DNA of 64,000 nucleotides from DATKZM01 sp035527975 (GCA_035527975.1 DATKZM010000121.1:4282-68281), one strand, 5' to 3'; shown: positions 27,618 to 36,895, counted from the first letter of the stretch. The notes: a model not told the origin generated them from the letters alone. A program made the numbers and translations.

Positions 27618-27836
27618 ATGACTGACAAGAAGACTAAATCGAAGATCGAGACCGAGGCCAAACCCGTCGCCAAGGCAAAGGACGCGGGCGATGCCACGGC
27701 GGACAAGAAAACGGACACCGGCGACGCCGCCGGCGGCGCGTCCAAGAACTACAGCCGCGGCGAGAAACAGAAACCGATGACAGAAGCCTACTGCAGAAAC
27801 TGGAACGCGATCTTCGGCCGGAAGTCCGGCGGATAG
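27618..27836 (+). CDS. Small Lys-rich hypothetical protein
   Basis: 72 residues. The N-terminal two thirds are a hydrophilic, Lys/Asp/Ala-rich and probably disordered stretch. The C-terminal end NYSRGEKQKPMTEAYCRNWNAIFGRK resembles short conserved proteins of alphaproteobacteria whose tail reads roughly G-E-x-Q-K-P-x-T-x-A-Y-x-x-N-W-x-x-I-F-G. That tail is the only evidence for the family. It sits between repeat copy A and the luciferase-like gene. Two ATG codons, 27615 and 27618, are in frame. Confidence 0.65.
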   Translation: MTDKKTKSKIETEAKPVAKAKDAGDATADKKTDTGDAAGGASKNYSRGEKQKPMTEAYCRNWNAIFGRKSGG

Positions 27837-27889
27837 GGAGCCGACAGACCGACCTCCGACTTGCGTCGGCTGCGAAAGGGCACTCTGCT

Positions 27890-28870
27890 CTAATCCATCG
27901 CCTGGGCCAGCAGCTTGAAGGAGCGCACCCGTGCCTGGTGGTCCCAGATCGCCGCCGCGACCATCAGCTCGTCGGCGCCGGTGGCCTCGATCAGCGGTGC
28001 CAGCTTAGCCTTGATCGTCGCCGTCGAGCCGTAGAACGAGCAGGCCAGCATCGACGACACCTGCACCTTCTCCATCGGCGACCAGAAGCTCTCGATGTCG
28101 TCGACCGGCGGCGGCAGCCGGCCGCGGGTGCCGCGCACCATGCGGGTGAACTGCTGTTGCGGCGTGGTGAACAGCCGCCTCGCCTCGTCCTCGGTGTCGG
28201 AGACGATGGCGTTGCAGCCGACCATCACGTATGGCTTGGCGAGCTGCGTCGACGGTTCGAACCGCTCGCGGTAGATCGACACCGCCTGCATCAGCGCCTG
28301 CGGCGCGAAGTGCGAGGCGAAGGCGTAGGGCAGGCCGAGCATGGCGGCGAGCTGGGCCCCGTACAGGCTGGAGCCCAGAATCCACAGCGGCACGTTGGTA
28401 TCCTCGCCGGGAATCGCGTGGATCGCCTGGTTCTCTTGCGGCGGGCCGAGCAGGGCTTGCAGCTCGACCACGTCCTGCGGGAAATATTCCGCCGACTCCG
28501 GGCCGCGCCGCAGCGCCGCCAGCGTGCGCTGGTCAGTGCCCGGCGCCCGGCCCAGGCCAAGGTCGATGCGGCCGGGGAACAGCGTCGCCAGTGTGCCGAA
28601 CTGCTCGGCGATCACCATCGGTGAGTGGTTTGGCAGCATGATGCCGCCGGCGCCGACGCGGATCGTCTTGGTGCCGCCGGCGACGTGGCAGATGCACACG
28701 GCGGTGGCGGCGCTGGCGATGCCGGCGAGGTTGTGGTGTTCGGCCAGCCAGAAGCGCGCGAAGCCGGCGGCCTCGGCGTGCTGTGCCAGGTCGAGCACGT
28801 TGGTCAGCGCGTCGGCCGCGGTGAAGCCTTCGCCGATGTATGCGAGGTCGAGTACGGAGAGTTGCACCAT
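27890..28870 (-). CDS. LLM class flavin-dependent oxidoreductase (luciferase-like)
   Basis: 326 residues. TIM-barrel luciferase-like monooxygenase of the MsnO8 type, beginning MVQLSVLDLAYIGEG and with FWLAEHHN and GRIDLGLGRAPGT. These enzymes use reduced FMN to oxidise small organic substrates; the substrate here is unknown. The gene starts at the ATG at 28870. It is isolated between the Lys-rich gene and an 885 bp non-coding stretch, and the two ~155 bp repeats flank it. Confidence 0.92.
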   Translation of the reverse strand: MVQLSVLDLAYIGEGFTAADALTNVLDLAQHAEAAGFARFWLAEHHNLAGIASAATAVCICHVAGGTKTIRVGAGGIMLPNHSPMVIAEQFGTLATLFPGRIDLGLGRAPGTDQRTLAALRRGPESAEYFPQDVVELQALLGPPQENQAIHAIPGEDTNVPLWILGSSLYGAQLAAMLGLPYAFASHFAPQALMQAVSIYRERFEPSTQLAKPYVMVGCNAIVSDTEDEARRLFTTPQQQFTRMVRGTRGRLPPPVDDIESFWSPMEKVQVSSMLACSFYGSTATIKAKLAPLIEATGADELMVAAAIWDHQARVRSFKLLAQAMD

Positions 28871-29049
28871 GGCGCCACTCTAACGCACGCGCGCCGTCAT
28901 GCCAGCGGCCGGCAGTGTCAGACCAGTTCAAATCAACCAGCAGACCCAAGCAAACGCTGAGCTAGTAACGGAGCTCTCGACCGATTTCAGATGATGCTTC
29001 CGGTCGGTCTTGATCATCCACCCGGGACAATCACCTTCGACATTCTGCC

Positions 29050-29199
29050 AGAGACTCTGGCGCACCGCATAAAACGCGTCTGATTGGAATCCTGATGGTG
29101 ACTTCGGGCATGTGAGATTGATGGTTCCCGCTGTCGCCTCATTCAGGGGAGGTTTTTTTCAAGGCCGGGCAACCCTTCGAGCCGAATATGGGACCCGAC
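29050..29199 (+). repeat. Direct repeat copy B, ~155 bp non-coding element
   Basis: Second copy of the element at 27355-27508, same strand. Blocks: AAAACGCGTCTG (29071), TTGGAATC (29084), CCCGCTGTCG (29127), AATATGGGACCC (29185). This copy starts with the palindrome CCAGAGACTCTGG. The two copies bracket the Lys-rich gene and the luciferase-like gene. Confidence 0.75.
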
Positions 29200-29724
29200 C
29201 GTCACAAAAAACCTTTAAATACACAACATGAACAAATATGCCCTGAGACGCTCTAGGATGCGCCTGAATGCGTGTTACGGCATTTGGGGTGCCGCCGCCC
29301 CGGTTACGCCCGCCCGACTTCCGAAGTTGGGTTTGGCGGTAACGGATCGGCGAGGGGCAGTGTGGAGCAGTTCAGCACAGCTATCCGCAAGCGCTGTCAT
29401 ATCCAACGGCTCGGCGCACTTTCCGAACTCGGTCGCGCGCTTCACTGCTTTCGAATCGTTGAGGTCTATCAGGTATGCCATCGGGCAAGCACCGACTCGC
29501 AGGATGACTCAAAACTCGCGGAGTGCCAGGTGACTACCCCCTTCCAACCGAAAAGACCAACGAGTCTCTGCGGGCAGCCTCGGGAGTGTCAGCGCCATTG
29601 CCGAAGAGCGCCACATATGGCTACCCTGACCTGCGGAACCGGCGTTCGTCTTGGAACGTTGGTTTCCGTACACTAATGCCAGCTTAACTGCCTATCCTGG
29701 CAGCAGCACCGATCCCAACCCGCA

Positions 29725-29730
29725 TATAAT
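29725..29730 (+). promoter_or_regulatory. Possible -10 box of the GST gene
   Basis: A perfect TATAAT lies at 29725-29730, followed by the strong ribosome site GGAGGT (29745-29750) and ATG at 29756. No good -35 hexamer sits at the normal distance, so this is a weak call. Confidence 0.3.
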
Positions 29731-29755
29731 TCCAACGCACAGTCGGAGGTGAACC

Positions 29756-30442
29756 ATGCTGAAATTCTACTACAGTGCTGCGCCCAACCCGACCAAGGTC
29801 GCCTTGTTCCTGGAAGACGCCGGCCTGGACTACGAAGCGATCCCCGTCGACACCCGCATGGGCGACCAGCATAAGGCGGATTTTCTGGCGCTGAACCCCA
29901 ACGCCAAGGTACCCGTGATCGTTGACGGCGATGTTACCGTCTTCGATAGCAACGCGATCCTTTTCTACCTGGCGGAGAAGACCGGACAGTTCATGCCGGA
30001 CGACTCGCCGGCTACGCGCGGCCGCATGTTGTCCTGGCTCATGTTCGTCGCTAGCGGGGTTGGTCCGTTCTCGGGCCAGGCGGTTCATTTCCAGGCCTAT
30101 GCGCCGGAAAAGCTGCCATACGCCATCAACAGGTACCGTTTCGAAGCGCAGCGGCACTACGACATCCTGGATGCCCATCTGGCTAACAACCGCTTTATGC
30201 TCGGCGACGCCTACACTTTCGTGGACATGGATGTCTGGGGCTGGGCGCGCCTCGTTCCCAACATGCTGGGTGACGATGCACTCGAGAACCTGCCGAACCT
30301 GAAGCGGCTGGTCGACGAGATTAGCGCCCGCCCAGCCGCGGGACGGGCGATCGCATTAAAGGATCGCCACGCCTTCAAGACTGAAATGGACGAAGAGGCC
30401 AAGCGGGCCATGTTCCCGCAGAACTACAGCACAGCGGCATGA
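29756..30442 (+). CDS. Glutathione S-transferase family protein, YfcG-like
   Basis: 228 residues. N-terminal thioredoxin-like glutathione-binding domain (about 1-80) begins YYSAAPNPTKVALFLEDAG, and the NAKVPVI/D-S-N-A-I block holds the cis-Pro and glutathione contacts. The C-terminal domain is all helix. The lack of a catalytic Tyr or Ser at the usual place and the NPTK motif fit Nu-class (YfcG/YghU) enzymes, which act as disulfide reductases. Strong GGAGGT ribosome site 6 nt before ATG. Stands alone between the long non-coding stretch and an IS remnant. Confidence 0.92.
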   Translation: MLKFYYSAAPNPTKVALFLEDAGLDYEAIPVDTRMGDQHKADFLALNPNAKVPVIVDGDVTVFDSNAILFYLAEKTGQFMPDDSPATRGRMLSWLMFVASGVGPFSGQAVHFQAYAPEKLPYAINRYRFEAQRHYDILDAHLANNRFMLGDAYTFVDMDVWGWARLVPNMLGDDALENLPNLKRLVDEISARPAAGRAIALKDRHAFKTEMDEEAKRAMFPQNYSTAA

Positions 30443-30524
30443 TGGCGAAGGGGCGGTTGGCTACGTCAAGCCGAGCCGGTGTGTGAGACGGTAGCGCGTT
30501 TCGGGTAGCAGGAGGCCCCACGCG

Positions 30525-30667
30525 CATGTCCGCTTTACCCCCCAGAGCAGACATCGTCAGCCGCATGTGGAATGTCCGCTTCTAGCCGAGGCTGTTGAAG
30601 AAGTCGGTTGGGAACCGGGTTCGGGGGTCCGCTCATAGAAGGAGCGGACGTTTCTTATGTCCGCTTT
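30525..30667 (+). repeat. Three copies of ATGTCCGCTT in non-coding DNA
   Basis: ATGTCCGCTT occurs at 30525, 30572 and 30657 within 143 bp, in gene-free DNA around the left end of the IS remnant. Such GTCCGCTT/AGCAGACAT stretches occur as intergenic repeats in rhizobia-like genomes. Their role is unknown. Confidence 0.5.
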
Positions 30668-30855
30668 GGCGGGCTGCCGAGGCGGTTTTGCGTTATTGGT
30701 CTGGTTGGATGAGGCTTTACGGCATGGCTCAGCCCATCATGGCTCAGGCCATCATGGGCTGTGGCGGCGGTCTCGTGGTGTGCTTGGCAAGCCTTTTCAG
30801 GTTCTGGACGGTAGCGGTCAGGAGGAACTCGTCCCTGGCGCCGGTGGGCCGATCA
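30590..30855 (-). mobile_element. Insertion sequence remnant (IS5/IS1182-like end)
   Basis: The end sequence GGCTGTTGAAGAAGTC near 30590 looks like an IS5/IS1182-group terminal repeat. It is followed inward by the 3' end of a transposase gene on the minus strand. Only about 265 bp are present; the rest of the element and its other end are absent. The PaaK-like gene starts about 50 bp after the truncation. Confidence 0.6.
30744..30850 (-). pseudogene. Transposase C-terminal fragment
   Basis: Encodes GARDEFLLTATVQNLKRLAK, the typical C-terminal motif of IS5/IS1182-group DDE transposases, ending with a stop at 30744. The catalytic domain is missing entirely. The similarity stops near 30850, where unrelated sequence begins. 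Confidence 0.7.
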
Positions 30856-30904
30856 TTGTGTGGCGCGCGGCCAATACTCGGATGCGGCCTGGAGGAAGGA
30901 CAGC

Positions 30905-32194
30905 GTGCTCGATCTAGATCTGCCGAAATCCCGCGAAGACATCGCACGCATTCAGAGCGAACGAAAACCTGTGGCGCTGCGCCAGGCGATGCGGTCGCAA
31001 TTCTATCGCGGCAAGCTCGACGGCGTGCGGGCGGATCGGCTCGACGAACCCGAGGAATGGGCGAAGATCCCGATCACCGACAAGGAAACCCTGCGCGAGA
31101 TCTCGCCCGACCGTTTTACCGAACAAATCTGCATCGCTGGGAACGACGAAATCGCCGAGTACTGGCGCTCCGGTGGTGCCACGGGCGTGCCGCTGTTCTA
31201 TCCGCGCACCTTCAGGGATATGGAGTTTGCCCTGCTGCAGCTCACGCGGTGTTGGATCTGTGCCGGCGTGCAGCCGGGCGACGTCTGTCACATGTCGTTT
31301 CCCCTGGGCGTGCATCCGGCGGGCCAGCTTTGGGCGCGCACCGCCAATCTGGCGGATATCGGCGTCATCTGGGTTGGCGCCGGCGCGAACACGCCATCAG
31401 AGGTGCAGATCGAGCTGCTCCAGCGCCTGAAGCCGACCGTCTGGATGGGTATGCCGAGCTACGGCCTGCATCTCGCAAATCTGGCCGAGGCCAAGGGCAT
31501 CGACCTCGCCGGATCGTCGGTGCGCAGGGTGTTGGTCGGTGCCGAAGCGCTGTCGGCGGCGAAACGCGAAAAGCTCGAACGCATGTGGGGCGCAGAGGTC
31601 AACGACCTCTTCGGCATGACCGAGATCGGCATCCTTGGCAGCGACAGCGCCGTGCATGAGGGCTTCCACATCCAGACCGACCAGGCCTTCTTCGAGGTCG
31701 TCGACGAGGACACCGGGCTCCCCGTGGAGCCGGGACAGCCGGGCCTCATGGTGATCACGCCACTGTGGCTCAACAATGCCACGCCCTTCCTGCGCTGGAG
31801 CTCGGGTGACATCGTCACCATCCATGAGCAGTCCAGCGCCAGCGGACCATTTGCAGTGTTCCCAGTCATGCGCCACGCGCACCGGACGGCCGGCTTCTTT
31901 AAAATCCGCGGTGTCAACATCAACCACGCCGAGTTCGAAGACTTCATGTTCCGCATCCGCGAGGTCAACGATTTCAAGGTGGAGCTGCGGACAGAGGAAG
32001 ACCGCGAGGTCCTCAAGCTGGCCGTCGAACTCAAGCGCGGTGCGGCGGTGACGCCGTTGATTGACAAGCTGGCCGGCGAGGTGCGCAGCGTCTTCGAGGT
32101 GCGCCCGGACATCGAGGTGCTCGCCACTGGTACGCTCGCCAAGGAGTTCGAAGCGAGCGTCAAGGCGCCGCGCTTCGTCGACCTCCGCGAATAG
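30905..32194 (+). CDS. Phenylacetate-CoA ligase-like adenylating enzyme (PaaK family)
   Basis: 429 residues from the GTG at 30905, preceded 8 nt upstream by GGAGGA; an ATG at 30860 is in frame but has no ribosome site. ANL superfamily: nucleotide-loop motif RSGGATGVP, A5-type motif FGMTEIG and the SSGD motif, with a C-terminal subdomain ending TGTLAKEFEASVKAPRF. These enzymes activate an aromatic or other carboxylic acid as acyl-AMP, then acyl-CoA. No other aromatic degradation genes are adjacent, so the substrate is open. It lies between an IS remnant and a recombinase remnant, which suggests it arrived by transfer. Confidence 0.85.
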   Translation: MLDLDLPKSREDIARIQSERKPVALRQAMRSQFYRGKLDGVRADRLDEPEEWAKIPITDKETLREISPDRFTEQICIAGNDEIAEYWRSGGATGVPLFYPRTFRDMEFALLQLTRCWICAGVQPGDVCHMSFPLGVHPAGQLWARTANLADIGVIWVGAGANTPSEVQIELLQRLKPTVWMGMPSYGLHLANLAEAKGIDLAGSSVRRVLVGAEALSAAKREKLERMWGAEVNDLFGMTEIGILGSDSAVHEGFHIQTDQAFFEVVDEDTGLPVEPGQPGLMVITPLWLNNATPFLRWSSGDIVTIHEQSSASGPFAVFPVMRHAHRTAGFFKIRGVNINHAEFEDFMFRIREVNDFKVELRTEEDREVLKLAVELKRGAAVTPLIDKLAGEVRSVFEVRPDIEVLATGTLAKEFEASVKAPRFVDLRE

Positions 32195-32285
32195 CGCATC
32201 GGCCCGCCGGTTGCCCGACGAGCGGGTCGAGCAAATGCCCGACTTTACTCAGCGGCTGAACGAGACCACCAGGTGGGCTGGTTAA

Positions 32286-33050
32286 GATGCCGAATTTCCG
32301 CAATGGCTCGATCGCCGGCCCCGGCATCTCTTGAGTGGGCTCATCCGCTATGGTGAGTGCGGCGCCAACTACGCGGCCGTGGTCCGCGACTACCTGGCCT
32401 GCGGGGCTGCTCGCGGCAAGGGCATCTGCTCCAACCGCCGCAGCGTCCGCCGCCGGTCGCTTGAGATCCTCATCGTCGACGGCCTGAAAGACCGTCTCAT
32501 GCAGCCCGAGTTGGTCAAGGCGTTCATCACCGAGTTCCATGCTGAGATCAACCGCCAGCGTGACCAACAGGACCAGGAGCGCACCCTCAAGCAACGTGAG
32601 CTGGACCAAGTCACGCGCAAACATGACGGTCTGATCGATGCAATCGCCGACGGTCTACGCACGCCCGGTCTCATGGCCAGGCTCGAAGCCCTCGAAGAGC
32701 AAAAGACCAAGCTCGAAAAACAACTCTCAGAGGCTGCGGCTCCAGCGCCGCGCCTTCATCCCAACTTTGCTGAGCGCTATCGCCGCAAGGTCGAGGACCT
32801 TACATGGCGCCTTGGCCGATTCCCGGACCCACGATGAAGCACACGACATTCTACGGTGCCTTATCGAGGAGGTGGTCGTGCGGCCGCACAAGGAAGGCTT
32901 CCGGATCGAACTCGTAGGCGAGATCGCTCAGATGGTCGCCTTCGGCAACCACTATGACGCCAAAAAAAAGGCTGCTTCAATCAATGAGGCAACCTGTTCG
33001 GTAAAGGTGGTCGCAAGGGCGGGTTTGAAACCCGCCCCTGCGAATACGAC
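32286..33050 (+). pseudogene. Serine site-specific recombinase, C-terminal remnant, frameshifted
   Basis: The reading RRPRHLLSGLIRYGECG is the recombinase zinc-ribbon region, followed by LACGAARGKGICSNRR and a coiled-coil segment (QRDQQDQERTLKQRELD). At about 32800 the frame changes: RRKVEDL continues in the next frame as HGALADSRTHDEAHDILR, then EEVVVRP and ELVGEIAQMVAF. The N-terminal resolvase catalytic domain and the central part are missing, and a stop lies at 32283. The remnant ends within a few bases of the prfB 3' end. Confidence 0.85.
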
Positions 33051-33053
33051 AGG

Positions 33054-34173
33054 TTACGCAGCTTTGCTGCCGCCCTTGCCCAGCCGGGCTGCCAGCGCCG
33101 CTTCCAGGAACGCATCGATGTCACCGTCGAGCACGGCTTTGGTGTTCCCCGTCTCGACCTCGGTGCGCAGGTCTTTTACCATCTGATAAGGGTGCAGCAC
33201 GTAGGAGCGGATCTGGTGGCCCCAGCCGATGTCGGTCTTGGCCTCGTTGGCGGCGGCCGTCGCTTCCTCGCGTTTCTGCAGCTCCAGCTCGTACAGCCGC
33301 GCCTTCAGCATGCGCATGGCCTCGGCGCGGTTGCGGTGCTGCGAGCGGTCGCTCTGGCATTGCACGACGATGTTGGTCGGCAGATGCGTCAGACGAACCG
33401 CGCTGTCGGTCTTGTTGACGTGCTGCCCGCCGGCGCCTGACGCCCGGTAGGTGTCGACGCGAAGTTCCTTGTCCTCGATTTCGATCTCGATGTCCTCATC
33501 GACCACGGGATAGACCCAGACCGAGGCAAAGCTGGTGTGACGGCGCGATTGCGAATCGTAGGGCGAGATGCGCACAAGACGATGCACGCCGCTCTCGGTC
33601 TTGGCCCAACCATAGGCATTGTGGCCGATGACCTTCAGCGTCACCGACTTGATGCCCGCTTCCTCGCCGAGGCTTTCCTCGATCCACTCGATCTTGAAGC
33701 CCCGCCGCTCGGCCCAGCGCACATACATGCGCACCAGCATCTCCGCCCAGTCCTGGGATTCGGTGCCGCCCGCGCCGGCATGAACCTCGAGGAACGCATC
33801 GTTTGCGTCAGCCTCGCCGGAGAGCAGGCTTTCGAGCTGCGCCTTGGCGGTGCGGCGGCGCAGCAGTTGCAGCGCCGCCTCGGCTTCGACGACCATGGCA
33901 TCCTCGCCTTCGGCCTCGGCCATCTCGATGAGTTCAACATTGTCGGTAAACTCGGTTTCGAGCGCCCGGAAATCTTCCAGCGCATGCTCCAACGCACCGC
34001 GTTCGCGCATCGTCGTCTGCGCGGCGGCCTGGTCGTTCCAGAAGTCGGGATCCTCGCTCCTGGCGGTCAGTTCCGCCAGGCGTTTGTCGGCGGCATCGGG
34101 GTCAAAGATACCTCCTCAGCAGCTCGATCGACTGCTTGATCTCCTCGATCATCGTCCCGGTTTCAGCGCGCAT
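33054..34173 (-). CDS. prfB: Peptide chain release factor 2, with programmed +1 frameshift
   Basis: RF2 recognises UGA and UAA and releases the nascent chain. The gene is in two frames: ATG at 34173 encodes 23 codons up to CTT then TGA at 34104-34102; the rest (34103-33054) is read after a +1 shift, giving 372 residues. The GGQ peptidyl-hydrolysis motif is at about 248-250 (AGGQHVNKTD). The tripeptide anticodon is SPY at about 203-205, where E. coli has SPF; the SPY form is frequent in alphaproteobacteria. Its protein content starts only at 34010 if the frameshift is missed. Order prfB-mrcA-amiC-rne is a familiar alphaproteobacterial arrangement. Confidence 0.97.
34101..34116 (-). promoter_or_regulatory. 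prfB: prfB programmed +1 frameshift site
   Basis: On the minus strand AGGAGGTATCTTTGAC: an internal Shine-Dalgarno AGGAGG (34116-34111), TAT, the slippery CTT (34107-34105), the in-frame TGA (34104-34102) and a following C, a poor termination context. This is the classical autoregulatory RF2 signal: low RF2 slows termination at UGA and allows the shift. Confidence 0.96.
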
Positions 34174-34294
34174 GAAAATCTATCCCCAAATATTTCTTGC
34201 CGCGGTTCCTGCCCACGCTCCCTCGCGGCCAGTCATTAGGACTCTCGCGCCGGGAGGGCCGGGAGGAAGAGCAGCCCGGTGCTGTAAGCAATAT

Positions 34295-36781
34295 TCAGTA
34301 GTGCCCGCCGGTGCCCGCCTCTGGCGCCGTCTTTGGCCGCAGCCCCCTTGCGGTGCCCCGGGCGGTGCCGTTGCCACCGGGCTGCGATCCGGGCTTGAAG
34401 GCCTCCAGAATGACCTGCCTGTCGCCAGCCTGGGCCGGTTGGCCGGTATTGGGATTGATCCGCACCATGGTCAGACCACGCGGCACACGGAAGGACGTGG
34501 CGGGCTGGTCCTTCAGCGCTTCCACCATAAAGTCGCGGAAGATCGTGGATGCCGCCTTGCCGCCGGTCTCGCCGCGGCCGAGCGTCACCGGCGTGTCGAA
34601 ACCAACCCACACCCCCATCGCCAGATCCGGTGTAAAGCCGACGAACCAGGCATCGAGGAAGTCGTTGGTGGTTCCGGTCTTGCCGGCGATCGGTTTGCCG
34701 ACGACCCGCACGTAGGCGCCGGTGCCGCGCTCGACGACGCCTTGCAGCATCGAGACGACTTGAAAGACGCTGCGCCTGTCGGCGATCTGTTCGCGAACGT
34801 CCTTGATCCCCGGCATGTCGCCGCCATTGAAGTCGGCGGCGCGACAATCGGGACACGGGCGCCTGTCATGGCGGCTGATGGTCTTGCCGTAGCGGTCTTG
34901 AATGCGGTCGATGAAGGTCGGCCGGATCCGTTTACCGCCATTGGCGAGCATGGCGTAGGCGGTCGTCACCTTGAGCACGGTAGTTTCCACCGCACCCAAC
35001 GTCATGGAGAATTCGCGCGGCAGGTCTTGGCCGACCCCGAACGTCTCTGCGGTCTGGGCAATCGGCTCCATGCCGACGGCTTGCGCCAGACGAACGGTCA
35101 TGGCGTTTCGCGATTTTTCCAATCCCCGCCTGAGCGTCATCAGGCCGAGATACTTGTTGTCGTAGTTCTGGGGCTTGTAATTACCGATCACCGCCGGGGC
35201 ATCTAGGATCACGCTGGAGGGCGTATAGCCGTTGTCGAGCGCGGTCAGATAGACGAAGGGCTTGAAAGCGGAGCCGGGTTGGCGTTTGGCTTGGATGGCG
35301 CGGTTGTACTGGCTGACCCCATAGGCGTAGCCGCCGACCATGGCCAACACGCGGCCCGTATGCGGGTCGAGCACGACAATGGCGCCCTGAACGTTGGGAA
35401 CCTGCCGCAACGTATATGTGTCCTTGGGATAGGGCGTCTTGCCCTTTTCGGGCTTGTCGATCGGCTCGACCGCGATCACGTCGCCAAGTTTCAGCAGATC
35501 GGAAACTTTCTTCAGCGCCGGGCCCAGTCGTTGTTCGGGCTTGCGCTCGCGCGCCCAGGTCATCTCCTGGAACGGAATTGTGCCTTTGGTGCCGTCGGCG
35601 AAACCGACGACCGCGTGTTGGCGGGTGACGACGCGCTTTTTGTCGACGACCTTGACCACGTCCTTGTCGTGCATCTCGATCACGATTGCGAGCCGCCATG
35701 TGCCGAGGCTCGCGGGATGGGGCCGCTGCTTGTAATCCTTGCCCGCCTCATAGGTCTTGAGCTTCATGGCCCAGTCGGTTGCGGGCTCCAGATTGGCAAA
35801 GGCGCCGCGCCAGCCGTGACGGCGGTCATAAGCGACCAGGCCTTTGCGCAGCACCCTGTAGGCAATCTTCTGGTAGTGCGGGTTGAGCGAGGAGCGCACG
35901 ACATATCCGCCCTTGCGCAGCTTCTCCTCGCCATAGCGCTTGAGCATTACGCGCCGGACTTCTTCGACGAAGAAGCCCGCCGGCACGTCGCCGCTCGGAT
36001 CCCAGGCCCGCAGGGTGATCGGCTCGGCCTTGGCCGCAATGGCTTCCTCGGCGGTGATGTAGCCGTTGGCGGCCATGCGGTCGACCACCCAATTTCGCCG
36101 CGACTTGGCGAGCTCGGGGTTGCGATGCGGGTTGAGACGCGAGGGGGCCTTGGGCAGCGAAGCCAGCATTGCCGCCTCGGCGACGGTCAGCTCCTTCAGC
36201 GACTTGTTGAAATAGGACAGCGATGCCGCCGCCACGCCGTAGGAACGCAGCCCAAGATAGATCTCATTCAGATAGAGTTCGAAAATCTGGTTCTTGCTGA
36301 ATGTGCGCTCGATCCGGAAGGCGAGGATCATCTCCTTGATCTTGCGGGTGAACGAAACCTCGCCGGACAGCAGAAAGTTCTTCGCCACCTGCTGGGTGAT
36401 GGTCGATGCGCCCACCGGGCGGCGCTTGCCGCCAAGATTTCGCAAGTTGGTATAGACGGCATTGGCGATGCCCGGCAGATCGATGCCGGGATGCTCGTAG
36501 AACGTCTTGTCTTCCGCCGCCAGAAAGGCCAGGCGGACATGCTTGGGGATCGCCTCGATCGGCACAAAGACCCGCCGCTCGTCAGCGAATTCGCCGACTA
36601 AAAGCCCGTTGCCGGCATAGACGCGGCTGACCATGGCGGGCTCGTAATCGGCCAGGGCACGATAATCTGGCAGATCACGCCCATAGTACCAGATACCGGC
36701 AATCACCCCCGCCACCGCGAGAATCGCCAGCAGAAAGCCAACGCTGAACAACCTGACTGTAAATCTGAGCAGTGCTTTCAC
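34295..36781 (-). CDS. mrcA: Penicillin-binding protein 1A (bifunctional)
   Basis: 828 residues, class A PBP. One N-terminal membrane segment (about 12-32), then a GT51 transglycosylase domain with catalytic E90 in AAEDKTFYEHPG, then the transpeptidase with S504-A-F-K (SxxK), an SRN motif and K701-T-G-T. It polymerises and crosslinks peptidoglycan. The start is a GTG at 36781. A Cys pair in RPCPDCRAADF within the transpeptidase region is characteristic of alphaproteobacterial PBP1A. The tail is Gly/Arg/Thr-rich. Confidence 0.96.
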   Translation of the reverse strand: MKALLRFTVRLFSVGFLLAILAVAGVIAGIWYYGRDLPDYRALADYEPAMVSRVYAGNGLLVGEFADERRVFVPIEAIPKHVRLAFLAAEDKTFYEHPGIDLPGIANAVYTNLRNLGGKRRPVGASTITQQVAKNFLLSGEVSFTRKIKEMILAFRIERTFSKNQIFELYLNEIYLGLRSYGVAAASLSYFNKSLKELTVAEAAMLASLPKAPSRLNPHRNPELAKSRRNWVVDRMAANGYITAEEAIAAKAEPITLRAWDPSGDVPAGFFVEEVRRVMLKRYGEEKLRKGGYVVRSSLNPHYQKIAYRVLRKGLVAYDRRHGWRGAFANLEPATDWAMKLKTYEAGKDYKQRPHPASLGTWRLAIVIEMHDKDVVKVVDKKRVVTRQHAVVGFADGTKGTIPFQEMTWARERKPEQRLGPALKKVSDLLKLGDVIAVEPIDKPEKGKTPYPKDTYTLRQVPNVQGAIVVLDPHTGRVLAMVGGYAYGVSQYNRAIQAKRQPGSAFKPFVYLTALDNGYTPSSVILDAPAVIGNYKPQNYDNKYLGLMTLRRGLEKSRNAMTVRLAQAVGMEPIAQTAETFGVGQDLPREFSMTLGAVETTVLKVTTAYAMLANGGKRIRPTFIDRIQDRYGKTISRHDRRPCPDCRAADFNGGDMPGIKDVREQIADRRSVFQVVSMLQGVVERGTGAYVRVVGKPIAGKTGTTNDFLDAWFVGFTPDLAMGVWVGFDTPVTLGRGETGGKAASTIFRDFMVEALKDQPATSFRVPRGLTMVRINPNTGQPAQAGDRQVILEAFKPGSQPGGNGTARGTARGLRPKTAPEAGTGGHY

Positions 36782-36895
36782 GGCTCCATTTCCCGGTTTG
36801 TTTAGCTCGGTCTTGCCGGCGCCATGTGCATTCTGGAACGTATTCTCTGGAACGGCGCCGATTGCGGCTTTGGCTACGCGCCAATTATGGCGGCG

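Larger units (their letters stand above)
28871..29755. other. Long intergenic region, no confident gene
   Basis: 885 bp between the luciferase-like gene and the GST gene. It contains repeat copy B and, after it, a stretch (about 29228-29676) with overlapping frames on both strands that show no domain. The composition is lower in GC than the surrounding genes. It could be decayed coding DNA or hold small RNA genes. Confidence 0.5.

Noticed and set aside
29228..29676. Plus-strand frames in the long gap before the GST gene
   Set aside because: Two overlapping frames with no domain, no ribosome site and Ser/Arg-rich shadow-like composition; the minus-strand frame 29275-29481 is no better.
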